DNA of 64,000 bases. Source: Flavobacteriales bacterium UBA6051. GTDB taxonomy: Bacteria; Bacteroidota; Bacteroidia; Flavobacteriales_D; Crocinitomicaceae. The stretch is taken from contig DIYP01000017.1 of the NCBI GenBank assembly GCA_002427735.1, forward strand, positions 62,001-126,000, in the 5' to 3' direction. The position numbers and the translations under genes are program-made. The notes beneath the pieces are model-generated. The model was not told where the DNA came from. It worked only from the letters and a program-made list of their open reading frames with translations, and made no database searches. Positions 18,292-29,500 of this stretch are shown here, one piece after another. How positions within the stretch are numbered: position 1 is the first letter of the stretch; each line of letters starts with the position of its first letter.

Positions 18292-19310
18292 TTACGTTTT
18301 CTTGAGAATTCGAATTTTCCAATCTTCACGAAGAAACCTCTTTTTCCTTCTTCGTTTCTTTCTGTGCGTCGGAAATCCACCTCACGATTCGTTTTCTCAC
18401 CTACAAAGTCGGTGATGGGTTCAATTGGGTTCTCCATTTCGCTATAAAGCGCCATATCATTCTTTGGTGCAGACTGTTTCTCTTCTTCCAAAGAAGGGTA
18501 GGTATTTCTAGAAATAGGCTTTACGTTACGATTATCAATTTCTGCTAGAATTGTTCCTACAGGTCTGCGCTCAATTTCGTCCACTTGCCCACTATGAGTT
18601 GCTGGGCGATCTCTATGAACTTCATTACTTCCAACGTTTTGTCTTTCAGACGATGACGGTTCCTTATCTCCGCCAGCCAGCAATGACTCATTTCCGTTTA
18701 TATTATCCTGACCCGATTCGCTGTCGGTTGCTCCAGCTAGTCCCATAATTCCCTGAACGGATCCTTTCACCCAGCCATCATTGGCTAAAATAGTTCCGGT
18801 AATTGTTGACCCGGCTCCGTTGTTTTGCGAAGACCAAATCATAAAAAATGCCAATACACTTGCCGCTGCGGCCACACTAACATATCTCCAAAGCAGCACG
18901 ACTTTGCGCTTCAAGTCATCTTTATTCTGATATACTTCAGTCAGGTCTGGCTCAAAGTAAACACTTTTGTATAGGTTCTGATCATATTCCGCTCCGCTAC
19001 GTTCCACATATCCCACCAACTCATTTTCTTTCTTCTCATCGAGTAAGCCCTCCGCAGAAGCAATCATAAAATACTCCGCATTTTCCTCAGTAATTGAGGC
19101 ATGCTCTTCTGGTTGTTTTAACTCATTTTTAAGCGTTACATCCAATGACAACTCCTCTGCATCAAATGCAGGCAGGTCGTCATCTTCCATTTTTAAATCT
19201 GGGTTCGCTTCAAGGAAAGCCATCAGCAAAGCAGTATCCTCCTCATTCAAATTCCCTTCTAGGAAATCGAGGTAGAATGCTTCGTAATTAAATATGCTGA
19301 TTCTTTCCAT
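18288..19310 (-). CDS. Probable anti-sigma factor / ECF partner membrane protein
   Basis: 340 residues with one membrane segment near residue 155 (VLLWRYVSVAAAASVLAFFMIW). The N-terminal 130 residues are acidic and begin YEAFYLDFLEGNLNEEDTALL, a pattern seen in the cytoplasmic anti-sigma part of Bacteroidota ECF partners. The periplasmic tail is low complexity. Its ATG shares one base with the stop of the ECF sigma gene (TAATG), strong evidence for coupling. I infer anti-sigma function from position and layout. No zinc-finger anti-sigma motif (HxxxCxxC) is visible, so a non-canonical type is possible. Confidence 0.7.
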   Translation of the reverse strand: MERISIFNYEAFYLDFLEGNLNEEDTALLMAFLEANPDLKMEDDDLPAFDAEELSLDVTLKNELKQPEEHASITEENAEYFMIASAEGLLDEKKENELVGYVERSGAEYDQNLYKSVYFEPDLTEVYQNKDDLKRKVVLLWRYVSVAAAASVLAFFMIWSSQNNGAGSTITGTILANDGWVKGSVQGIMGLAGATDSESGQDNINGNESLLAGGDKEPSSSERQNVGSNEVHRDRPATHSGQVDEIERRPVGTILAEIDNRNVKPISRNTYPSLEEEKQSAPKNDMALYSEMENPIEPITDFVGEKTNREVDFRRTERNEEGKRGFFVKIGKFEFSRKRN

Positions 19311-19792
19311 TATATAACTAATTCCAATCGTTTTATATATGCCTTTAACGCTTTTCTTGCTCTAAAAATGTAAACTTTTACCTGCGACTCATTTAAACCT
19401 GTTATTTCTGCAATCTCCGCATAATTGTACCCTTCATAGTCGCGTAAAAGCACAACTGACTTCTGCATCTCCGGCAGTCTCTCTAACGCTTCTTCAAGCA
19501 CTTCCTTCACGTCAAAATTGAAGCTTGGGTTTTCTCTGCCCTCCGGAGCATGCTCTACATCTCCAGAACGACCTTCTTTTTTTGCCCAATCAACAATTGC
19601 GTGATAAGCCGTCGTGAACAAATAAGATTTAACCTTCTCAAAACTTACCTCTTCATGCTTCACCCACACTTTTGTAAACGTCTCCTGTACAATATCATTT
19701 GCTGTCATCTCATTTCTAAGATGCTTCATCGCAAAACGGAAAATATTATCCGCGTATTGGTCTACAGCTATATTGTACTCCTTTCGGGTCAT
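19310..19792 (-). CDS. ECF-type RNA polymerase sigma factor
   Basis: 160 residues; directs RNA polymerase to a small regulon. Region 2 is recognisable (YNIAVDQYADNIFRFAMKHLRNEMTAND, IVQETFTKVWVK) and region 4 ends in the HTH (YEGYNYAEIAEITGLNESQVKVYIFRARKAL). The length is normal for group IV sigma factors. The downstream gene is coupled (TAATG) and probably encodes the cognate anti-sigma factor. A GTAAC-N17-GTC motif lies upstream, fitting autoregulation. Confidence 0.95.
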   Translation of the reverse strand: MTRKEYNIAVDQYADNIFRFAMKHLRNEMTANDIVQETFTKVWVKHEEVSFEKVKSYLFTTAYHAIVDWAKKEGRSGDVEHAPEGRENPSFNFDVKEVLEEALERLPEMQKSVVLLRDYEGYNYAEIAEITGLNESQVKVYIFRARKALKAYIKRLELVI

Positions 19793-19814
19793 TTATCGCA
19801 AGTTACAGCTATAA

Positions 19815-19839
19815 GACTTTCGAGTTACTAAAAAGTTAC
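19815..19839 (-). promoter_or_regulatory. ECF-type promoter candidate (GTAAC-N17-GTC)
   Basis: On the minus strand GTAAC (19839-19835) is followed after 17 bases by GTC (19817-19815), the classic AAC / GTC pair of ECF sigma promoters, 23 bases before the sigma gene start. A second GTAAC at 19825-19829 is too close for a full site. Autoregulation is therefore likely but unproven. Confidence 0.4.
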
Positions 19840-19909
19840 AATGGTTTCGAAAAAAAATATAAAAAAGTGAAGTTCTCTAATAAACAACCTTCTGAAACCC
19901 TCGTTACAG

Positions 19910-20947
19910 CTACATTTGAATGTTATTCATATTTTCGAATGGCTCCGGAATATTTTCAGGATCTTCCTCAATAATTTGCAAAATATCACGTGTAATCCCA
20001 CGAGAAATGTTTGAAATAGGAACATCATTAGGGGAACCTTCGAATGGGTTTTCTCCAGCAAGTCCAATACGAAGCATCGTGTTGAATACCCAAATGACTA
20101 TCACAGTAAATGGAATGTTCAACCAAACAAAATACTCTCCTATGAATGGATTTGTCTTCGCGATTTCAACTCCTGTCAGCGCAAATGTTGGAATAATTGC
20201 CATTGGAAGTAACCACATGAATATATGCACAAAATGGTAGCCAATACTCCCGTACTGCTTAGGGTAAGGGAAATTTTTAATACGCTCTGCTTTACCTTGC
20301 AAAGCTGTGAGTTCCTGTAACATTTGCTGCAGATTCAATAAGCTAAAGTCCCAGAGCTTTTTTTGATCTGTTAATTCTCTCAAATGCTTGGACTGGAGAC
20401 TTATGATTGCGTTTGGCTTATTGTCTTTTGACATTACGTAGGCAAACTCTTCAGCAGAAAGATAAGGTTCCATTTCTTCTTCCAGAGATGTCTCAAACTC
20501 TGGTGTTGAGTACTGAAATTTTTTCATCTCATAGGTTGTTTCCCACGGTTTTTTGGCGCGCATCGCATATCGCAAAGCCGTCAACCAAGCCACATGACGG
20601 TTAGTTATCACTCTCAAAGTCTCGCGCTCATCTTTAGATGCTTCTGAGCGATGCATGTAAAAACTGTCCTTTACGGTAATAATTAAAGATCTGGAGGTAT
20701 TGACAATACCACCCCAAATTTTCCTTGCTTCCCAAATTCTGTCGTAAGCTGCATTGTTCTGAAAACCGACCATGAATGCAACTGCCGTACCTACTAGTGC
20801 CACAGGTGCTAAAGGAACCTGCAACCATTTTATATTTAGGACTTCATAAAGCGTTGTAATAAGTGATGAAAAGATAACGAAGAAAATTAGCTCACGTTTT
20901 GTCCAAATCAAAACACTTTTGAATGGAAAGCGTCTTTGTATATACAT
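19910..20947 (-). CDS. Bestrophin-like chloride channel family protein
   Basis: 345 residues, a bacterial member of the bestrophin / UPF0187 family expected to form an anion channel in the inner membrane. Hydrophobic segments include ELIFFVIFSSLITTLYEVL and PLAPVALVGTAVAFMVGF at the N-terminus, and LLPMAIIPTFALTGVEI and YFVWLNIPFTVIVIWVF near the C-terminus. Key signatures are FQNNAAYDRIWEARKIWGG and NPFEGSPNDVPI with IPEPFENMNN-type ends. Monocistronic between the sigma locus and the adhesin operon. The ion is inferred from family knowledge. Confidence 0.92.
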   Translation of the reverse strand: MYIQRRFPFKSVLIWTKRELIFFVIFSSLITTLYEVLNIKWLQVPLAPVALVGTAVAFMVGFQNNAAYDRIWEARKIWGGIVNTSRSLIITVKDSFYMHRSEASKDERETLRVITNRHVAWLTALRYAMRAKKPWETTYEMKKFQYSTPEFETSLEEEMEPYLSAEEFAYVMSKDNKPNAIISLQSKHLRELTDQKKLWDFSLLNLQQMLQELTALQGKAERIKNFPYPKQYGSIGYHFVHIFMWLLPMAIIPTFALTGVEIAKTNPFIGEYFVWLNIPFTVIVIWVFNTMLRIGLAGENPFEGSPNDVPISNISRGITRDILQIIEEDPENIPEPFENMNNIQM

Positions 20948-21011
20948 AGTGGTCTTTTTTCTTCAAAAATAAACGAAACTATCTGATAACCGAATCGATA
21001 CCCTTAAACAT

Positions 21012-21046
21012 AAAGAAAAAGGGCACTGCGAATACGCGGTGCCCTT
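21012..21046 (-). terminator. Rho-independent terminator of adhesin operon
   Basis: The 12-base arms AAGGGCACTGCG (21019-21030) and CGCGGTGCCCTT (21035-21046) around loop AATA form a strong stem-loop (a single central mismatch). On the minus strand it runs into TTTTTCTTT, and it sits 20 bases after the stop of the last operon gene at 21066. This bounds the adhesin operon. Confidence 0.85.
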
Positions 21047-21065
21047 CAAAAGTATGAGGTTAATC

Positions 21066-22556
21066 CTACTTTGTTTTTAACTGTATAAACTGATACGGCT
21101 TATATCTGTCCGTGTTGCGAGCATCTTCTTCATAAGCCGGGCCTTGCACTTTAACATCTGCGATTTCAACGGAAACTTTATCATTCCCTTTGAATTGCTT
21201 CTCAACAACTACTTTAATGTTGTCTGCACGCGTCTGTGCTAACTTCTCATTTGTCCCGAATGTTTTCGTTGGCACCTGAGATGCTGATGACACGATACTG
21301 ATCGTAATCGCCTCCCGTCCTTCTGACAATTGTTTTTCAACATCTTCAAAGAACGATTTCAACTCCTTGTTTGAGGCATTTAACTTATTCTTATTGTAAC
21401 CGAAGTTGTGCATCAACTCAAGGTTTGCGTAACGCGAAACAATAACTGCAGGCTCATCAACTGAACAAGTACTCGTAGCAATTTGGCCAACCGCATCTGT
21501 AACCGTCACAGTATACTCACCTTTGGCTAAGTCAGAAAGCTTATCTGAAGTAGCTCCTGTAGACCACTCATATGCAAATGGTGCTACACCACCTTCAACA
21601 GTTACATCAATTGATCCATCTTTTCCTTGATTAGTAGTTGCATCGGAAGCAATACAAGAAGACGAAAGTGCTGGTGGTGTTTCAATCTCCACCATGTAAA
21701 TATCGCTGCGATCACCATCTCTGTTACTAGACCAATAAGCTTGATCATTTGTATGGCTGAAATATGCATCAAACTTTGGAGAATTGATCTTTGGGCCAAG
21801 ATTCTTAGGAGCAGACCAGTCGGACCAACCTCCCTGCTTCACGGAATAGAAAATGTCAGCATCACCTTCTCCTCCAAAGCCATTACTTGAGAAGAACAAT
21901 GTATCTTTTGTCGCTGACAAGAAAGGTGAAATTTCAAATCCAGTTGAGTTAATTGCTGAGCCCATATGCGTTAGAGAAGACCAACCGCCAGAGCTTTTCG
22001 TACTTACGTACAAGTCTTCCTGGCCAAGAGTTTCAGGACCCTGATATGAAACGATAATTACATCTTCTGCATCATTTACATGAAAGCCGTAAAAATCACC
22101 CTCAATATCTAAACCTGGAATTTCTACCTTTTCAGGATTCGACCACCCTGTTCCGCTTCCTTCTGAAACGGCGAGACCTTTTTCCATGTCTTTCTTTCCT
22201 TCATAGGAATTCAGAACATACATGTTCGAGCCATTTTTACCAAGGCTGACAACAGCGTTATTAAACTTATTGTTCAAATCCTTTAATCGCTCGCAATCTC
22301 CATACCCTCCGTTTTCATCTTTCACACTGAACCAAATATCTTGATCCATCTCCCCTCCTTTGTTCTCTGGGTCCATGGTACGCACGAAATAGAGCATTGA
22401 CCTGTCCTTAGAGAAAACCGGAATGCTTTCTTCAGCCATTGTGTTGACAGTTCCTCCTAGTTTTACTGGTTCTGAGAAACGCCAAATTTGGGCTTGAGAT
22501 ACTCCGGCAAAGCTAATCAATACCGCTGCTACTATATATTTTCCTAACATGTTCAT
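21066..22556 (-). CDS. PD40 / SprB-repeat / OmpA-like protein of adhesin operon
   Basis: 496 residues with a signal peptide (MNMLGKYIVAAVLISFAGVSQAQ). A PD40 propeller follows, with repeated FSSNGFGGEGDADIF and YWSSNRDGDRSDIYMV blocks over residues 25-290. A SprB-like repeat (about 300-370, GGVAPFAYEWSTGATS ... GEYTVTVTDAVG) then leads into a degenerate OmpA-like end (residues 380-496; TNEKLAQTRADNIK) that lacks the TD motif. The composition fits the OmpA partner of a T9SS adhesin. Third gene of the operon, 4 bases behind PorP/SprF. Probably links adhesin and cell wall. Confidence 0.85.
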   Translation of the reverse strand: MNMLGKYIVAAVLISFAGVSQAQIWRFSEPVKLGGTVNTMAEESIPVFSKDRSMLYFVRTMDPENKGGEMDQDIWFSVKDENGGYGDCERLKDLNNKFNNAVVSLGKNGSNMYVLNSYEGKKDMEKGLAVSEGSGTGWSNPEKVEIPGLDIEGDFYGFHVNDAEDVIIVSYQGPETLGQEDLYVSTKSSGGWSSLTHMGSAINSTGFEISPFLSATKDTLFFSSNGFGGEGDADIFYSVKQGGWSDWSAPKNLGPKINSPKFDAYFSHTNDQAYWSSNRDGDRSDIYMVEIETPPALSSSCIASDATTNQGKDGSIDVTVEGGVAPFAYEWSTGATSDKLSDLAKGEYTVTVTDAVGQIATSTCSVDEPAVIVSRYANLELMHNFGYNKNKLNASNKELKSFFEDVEKQLSEGREAITISIVSSASQVPTKTFGTNEKLAQTRADNIKVVVEKQFKGNDKVSVEIADVKVQGPAYEEDARNTDRYKPYQFIQLKTK

Positions 22557-22559
22557 TTT

Positions 22560-23567
22560 TTATCTTCCTAACATTAATCCAAGCACTAACTCGTGACCTC
22601 CTGCAGTGTGCTGGTTGAATTGAGAAATTGAATAATCATAAGAATATCCAAATTTAAAACGTTCGCTGATATTCAGTCCTGCCATAGCGATAATTGCGTC
22701 AGAGTTATTGAACCCACCGATACCTTGACGATAAGACAACCCAAACCACAACCATTCTTTGTACTCCAATTGCAAAGAACCGTCTAAGGAAACAGGAGCA
22801 GGTTGCATGAATTTCACAAGAACGCTCGGCATTAATGTAAGGTTATCCGCAACAGGGAACTTATAACCCGCTGTAAAGTTTATGTGCATCCTCGGGTCAA
22901 CATTCACAATATTCGTTCCGCCAAAACTTATAAAGTCTCGGGTTAGCTGCTCTGCTGCCACACCAAAGAATAAATTCTGATTGTAGAAGTAAAGACCTGC
23001 ACCAATATCAATGGTGTTTAAATTGCTAGATTGAACAAAATTGTCATATGTGGCATCCGTGTAATTCAGTCCTGGCTCAAGAATATTAAGCGTTTGAGCA
23101 CGATCAGACAAGAATGCGCGGTTAGAAAGTCCAACGTTGGCGCCGAAAGACATGTTCAATTTTTCAGCAACAGGAATATGTAAAGCATAAGTTACTGCTG
23201 CTTTTAGTTGACGAAATGCACCATACTGATCTGCTACGACCATTCCTCCCAAAGCATGCTTTAGTTTTCCTGTTTTAATTTCAGGATTTCTAACAGGACC
23301 AATACTTGTTCTCAATGCTGGGTTATAGCGATTTCTCTGGCTTCTATTTAATGGTGATGATACATAGAGGTACGATGACAATGGCGCGTTGTCAAAACCA
23401 ACCCATTGCATTCTTCCTCCAATCGTCACATCGAGAAAATCATAAACACCTGCTGCCCCTGGATTTACCATGTATTGGTTTCGCAAGTATTGACTGAACT
23501 GAGGCATTTGCTGGCCATAAGCCACTGTGCAAAGTCCAATTACGAGTGTTAAAATTACTTTTCGCAT
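22560..23567 (-). CDS. PorP/SprF family T9SS outer membrane protein
   Basis: 335 residues with a signal peptide ending in VAYGQ. The family start QMPQFSQYLRNQYMVNPGAAGVYDFLD is clear, followed by IGGRMQWVGF and P..SYLYV (the usual R-QW-GF signature), and repeated beta strands of a 14-stranded barrel. It ends with GHELVLGLMLGR, an outer-membrane-type C-terminus. PorP/SprF proteins are needed for export or attachment of a cognate type B adhesin, which here is the gene immediately upstream. Spacing in the operon is 7 bases to the adhesin and 3 to the next gene. It should serve this adhesin specifically. Confidence 0.95.
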   Translation of the reverse strand: MRKVILTLVIGLCTVAYGQQMPQFSQYLRNQYMVNPGAAGVYDFLDVTIGGRMQWVGFDNAPLSSYLYVSSPLNRSQRNRYNPALRTSIGPVRNPEIKTGKLKHALGGMVVADQYGAFRQLKAAVTYALHIPVAEKLNMSFGANVGLSNRAFLSDRAQTLNILEPGLNYTDATYDNFVQSSNLNTIDIGAGLYFYNQNLFFGVAAEQLTRDFISFGGTNIVNVDPRMHINFTAGYKFPVADNLTLMPSVLVKFMQPAPVSLDGSLQLEYKEWLWFGLSYRQGIGGFNNSDAIIAMAGLNISERFKFGYSYDYSISQFNQHTAGGHELVLGLMLGR

Positions 23568-23574
23568 CCTTCTC

Positions 23575-26500
23575 TTATTTATTCAAAATTATTGATACTG
23601 TTCCAGTTTGTGCTTCCTTATCAGCGGTCTCATCATTTGTTTTGATAACATAATAATATGACCCTACAGGCAACGCTTCTCCATTATAAGTTCCATCCCA
23701 AGGACGATTATAGTATGCTCCCTGATCCGAAGAATAAACCATATTGCCCCATCTATTGTAAACATAAACCTGACTGTTTGGATAGGTGATATCGATGTAC
23801 AAGATCTCCCAAATATCGTTGATCATGTCTCCATCTGGCGTAAATGCTGTAGGAACAACAATGTCACAAGCATTCACGGTGATTGTTACATCACTCCAAG
23901 GTCCTTCACAACCATTCGTTGTTTCTGTCACATAATAAGTCGTGACTCCTATTACATCGTTGGGAACCAATGTGCTTCCTGTACCCAAAACATCTGTCAA
24001 CAGTGAATCTGAATACCATGTGAATTCTCCAAATGATCCCGTTGCAATCATATCGTCAAAGAATGTTCCTGAACAATATTCTGTATCCGTACCAGCCGTC
24101 GGTGCAGTTGGGTACGTATTAACGATAATCGTCTGAGTTCCTGTTGCTGTATTTGAACAGTTCGCATCGTAAACAGCCACCAGTATGTACTCCCCTGGGG
24201 CGTTACCAAGTGAAACAGGACTTGTAGCTCCAGAAGCAGATTGTGCAGTACCGTTCAATGTGTAATCTATGGTCCATGGCCCATTTCCTGTTACGTCAAC
24301 CGTAATGTCTGTTACCAAATCTCCTTCACAATAAGTCCCCTCTCCCGCAATGTTAGTTGCCGTCGGAATTTCATTGATTGTTACGTCGAAACTGATCTCA
24401 TTTGAACAAGTTCCATTTCCATCATATACCCAAACTGTTTGGGATGTCGTTAAGTTTCCACTAATCGGAGAACCTCCATTTGCTTGCGAATCATCAAAGT
24501 AAGCTTCATTGCCCGATAAATTAGCCCCCTGAATTGCTGGGAGCACATATCCTCCACAGGCAACCACGTCCGCAATTGGATCCAATGCAGGCTGTGGTAC
24601 GATTGTAATCGTCGTTTGATCCGTTGCTATACATCCGTTCGCGTCTGTTCCTGTAACGGTAAACACTTCTCCGTCCACAGCAGATGTAATTGTCGGAGAT
24701 TGATCTCCCGAACTTGTAATCACCGCACCTCCAGAGCTCGTCCAGTTCCAGCTATTAACATCGCCTCCCGTTTCATTTACGGTGAAAGATGCTCCTGAAC
24801 AAGCAGGGCCGCTATTTGCAGCAGTAACTGTCGGAGACGTGTAGAACGAGATAGTTGTTTGAGCTGAAGCCGCGCAGCCATTAGCATCTGTTCCTGTAAC
24901 AGTAAATACTTCTCCATCAACTGCTCCTGTTATTGTTGGATTCTGATCAGATCCGGTTGTAATGACAGCCGCTCCATTCGAAGACCATGACCAAGAAGTA
25001 GCCTGTCCTCCAGTCTCATTTGCTGTAAATGAAACTGCTTCCGGACAAATCGGACCACTATTGGAAGCGGTTACCGTTGGCAATGCATTGATGGTTACAA
25101 CTTGATTCGAACTGTTCGGACAAGCGCCAATTGTTAAATAAGTCACCGTGTAAATTCCAGGCGTACTGCCAGCCACATTTATCAAGCCAGTAGTTGGGCT
25201 AATACTCAAACCAGCAGGCAGACTAGAGAAGCTACCACCAGGAACACCTGTTATGTTGCAAGCCTGGTCATTTGCATCCGCACAAAATGCTGGTGAAGCA
25301 TAATTAAATGATGCGTCATCCAACAAACTAATTGTAACAGAAACATTAGAAACAGCCGGACATAAACCACCTGTCGTGTACGTTACCGTATACGTGTTTG
25401 GTGTCGATGCGCTAACATCAATTGCTCCAGTACTCGCATTGATAGATAACCCAGCTGTTGAACTGAAAGTTCCACCTGTAGTCCCTGTAATTGTTGGTGT
25501 CGGATCAGATCCGTTCACACAATAAAGGGCCGCACTGTAATTAAACGTAGCATCATCTAATGGATTGATCGTAACACTTACGTTTGAGCTGTTGGAACAA
25601 GTACCAGAAGTTGTATACGTTACCGTATAGGTGTTTGGCGTCGATGCACTCAAATCAATTTCACCTGTACTAGCATTTATCGACAATCCAGCTGTTGAAC
25701 TGAAAGTTCCACCCGCAACACCAGTAATTGTAGGTGTTGGATCTGTGTCATTTGGACAATATGCCGCTGCACTGTAATTAAATGAAGCATCATCCAAAGC
25801 TGTAATTGTTACACTGACATTCGAGCTATTCGGACATGTACCAGCAGTCGTGTACGTTACAGTATATGTATTTGGCGTTGATGCACTCACATCAATTTCT
25901 CCAGTTGTGGCATTGATAGACAATCCAGCTGTTGAACTAAAAGTGCCGCCTGCTACGCCCGTAACCGTTGGCGTTGGGTCAGCATCGCTAACACAGTAAG
26001 AAGCTGCGCTGTAATTAAACGATGCGTCATCTAATGGATTGATTGTAACACTTACGTTGGAACTGTTTGGACATGTGCCAGCGGTCGTGTACGTTACCGT
26101 GTATGTGTTTGGTGTCGATGCGCTCACATCAATTGCTCCAGTGGAAGCATTGATACTTAAACCGGCCGTTGAACTAAACGTACCACCTGCAACACCCGTA
26201 ATTGTTGGGGTTGGATCAGCATCGCTAACACAATATGCTGCTGCACCATAATTAAACGATGCATCATCCAATGGGTTGATTGTAACACTTACATTCGAAC
26301 TATTTGGGCATGTACCAGCAGTCGTGTACGTTACCGTATACGTATTCGGTGTTGATGCACTTACGTCAATGGCTCCAGTAGAAGCATTGATAGACAACCC
26401 TGCTGTTGAACTAAATGTTCCACCTGTTAAACCTGTAATTGTAGGTGTTGGATCGGCATCAGTCACACAGTATGCTGCTGCACCATAATTAAACGATGCA

Positions 26501-29500
26501 TCATCCAATGGGTTAATTGTAACACTTACGTTAGAGCTATTTGGGCATGTGCCAGCAGTCGTGTACGTTACCGTATAGGTGTTTGGTGTCGATGCGCTAA
26601 CATCAATTGCTCCTGTACTAGCACTAATGGACAATCCAGCTGTAGAGCTGAATGTTCCACCTGTTAAACCAGTAATGGTCGGTGTTGGATCAGCATCACT
26701 AACACAATATGCTGCCGCACTATAGTTAAATGAAGCGTCATCTAATGGATTGATCGTAACACTTACATTCGAACTATTAGCACAAGCCCCAGAAGTAGTA
26801 TACGTTACCGTATAGGTGTTTGGCGTCGATGCACTCACATCAATTTCTCCTGTACTAGCATTAATGGACAATCCAGCTGTAGAGCTGAACGTACCACCCG
26901 CAACACCAGTAATTGTAGGTGTTGGATCGGCATCGCTAACACAATATGCTGCCGCACTGTAGTTAAATGAAGCATCATCTAAAGCTGTAATTGTTACACT
27001 GACATTCGAGCTGTTCGGACATGTACCAGCAGTCGTATACGTTACAGTATACGTATTTGGTGTTGATGCACTCACATCAATTTCTCCTGTTGTGGTATTG
27101 ATAGACAAACCAGCTGTTGAACTAAATGTTCCTCCTGCTACGCCCGTAACCGTTGGCGTTGGGTCTGCATCGCTCAAGCAGTAAGAAGCTGCACCATAAT
27201 TAAATGAAGCATCATCCAGTGGATTGATTGTAACACTTACGTTGGAGCTATTTGGACAAGTCCCGGCAGTCGTGTACGTTACCGTATATGTGTTTGGTGT
27301 CGATGCGCTAACATCAATTGCTCCAGTGGAAGCATTGATACTTAAGCCAGCCGTTGAACTAAAAGTTCCGCCTGCGACACCCGTAATTGTTGGGGTTGGA
27401 TCAGCATCGCTAACACAATATGCTGCTGCACCGTAATTAAATGAAGCATCATCCAGTGGATTGATTGTAACACTTACGTTAGAGCTATTTGGACAAGTCC
27501 CGGCAGTCGTGTACGTTATCGTATATGTGTTTGGTGTCGATGCGCTAACATCAATTGCTCCAGTGGAAGCATTGATCGACAAACCAGCTGTTGAACTAAA
27601 TGTTCCACCTGTTAAACCTGTAATTGTCGGCGTTGGATCGGCATCACTAACACAGTAAGCCGCTGCACTATAATTAAACGATGCATCATCCAATGGATTG
27701 ATCGTGACACTTACGTTGGAACTGTTTGGACAAGTACCAGTGGTCGTGTATGTTACCGTATACGTGTTTGGTGTTGAGGCGCTAACATCAATTGCTCCTG
27801 TTGTTGCGTTGATCGACAAACCAGCTGTAGAGCTGAATGTTCCACCCGTTAAACCTGTAATGGTTGGTGTCGGATCGGTATCAGTAACACAATATGCTGC
27901 TGCGCTGTAGTTAAATGAAGCATCGTCTAATGGATTGATCGTAACACTTACATTTGAGCTATTTGGACAAGTACCAGCAGTCGTGTAGGTTACCGTATAG
28001 GTATTTGGTGTTGAGGCACTCAAGTCAATCGCTCCAGTGGAAGCATTGATCGACAATCCAGCTGTTGAGCTAAATGTTCCACCAGCTAAACCTGTAATCG
28101 TAGGCGTTGGATCGGCATCAGTAACACAGTAAGCCGCTGCGCTGTAGTTAAACGAAGCGTCATCTAGTGCATTGATTGTAACACTTACGTTTGAACTGCT
28201 CGGACAAGGACCAGTGGTCGTGTATGTTACCGTATAAGTATTTGGTGTTGAGGCACTCACATCAATCGCTCCTGTTGTAGTGTTGATCGACAAACCAGCT
28301 GTTGAACTGAATGTTCCACCAGCTAAACCTGTAATTGTAGGCGTTGGATCGGCATCAGTAACACAGTATGCTGCTGCGCTGTAATTAAATGAGGCATCAT
28401 CCAGTGGATTGATCGTAACACTTACATTCGAGCTGTTAGAACAAGCCCCCGAAGTCGTATATGTTACCGTATATGTGTTTGGTGTCGATGCACTCAAATC
28501 AATCTCACCGGTTGAGGCGTTAATACTAAGCCCAGCTGTTGAACTAAATGTTCCACCTGCAACACCTGTGATTGTTGGGGTAGGGTCCGCATCATTCGCA
28601 CAATATGAAGCTGCGCTGTAATTGAACGATGCATCATCAACTGCAGTTACTGTAACCAACTGATTTTGCGTTCCGGGACAAGGGCCTGGCGTCGTATACG
28701 TTACCGTGTAGGTATTAGGTGTCGACGCACTCAAGTCAACCTCACCTGTTGAAGCATTAATAGAAAGTCCTGCAGGCACGCTTGTAAACGTTCCTCCGGC
28801 AACTCCGCTGATCGTTGGCAACGGATCAACATCGGCTGTACAATAAGAGAAAGCACCATAGCTAAACATGGCCGATTGAATAGGGTCAATTGTAACCCCA
28901 AAAGTTTCGGTGTCATTACAAGTTGAAGGAATCGCCGTACCAACAAAGTGTGTAACCGTATATGAACCAGGCGTCGAAACACTTACGTCAATTGCTCCGG
29001 TGGTTCCGTTAATTGCGAGACCAGGAGGTGCACTCGTAAATGTACCACCAGCTTGTGTCACTGTTGGAGAAGGGTCTGCATCAGAAGTACAATAGTTTGT
29101 ACTCAAGTAACTAAACGTTGCATCGTTAGGATTTACAACTGTTACTGTTTGAGTAACTACGTCCGAACAATTTCCAGCTCCATCATCCCACGAATACGTG
29201 ATATCATAAGTTCCTGTTGGTACTAGTGAAGGATCAAATATTGCCCCTCCCCAATCAAAAGTTGTCAAACCTGGCGCACCCGCAGCCGGCGATATACTAT
29301 ATGAAGCTAAACCACTTAAGTTTGGTGGCGGGTTAATCGTTACGGTTTGAGGGTTTCCATCATCTACCCATGTGCCTGATGCCAAAACAGTACCCGTGTT
29401 ACAATCCAACACTTCGTAGGTCATATTGGCACCCGTCGCCACCCCTTCACTTAAAACAAAGGCATGCGAGACGTCTGGGTCGGCAAGCGATAAATATCCA

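Noticed and set aside
25321..28638. Possible CRISPR array
   Set aside because: The 237-base units are in-frame protein repeats without short repeats and unique spacers.
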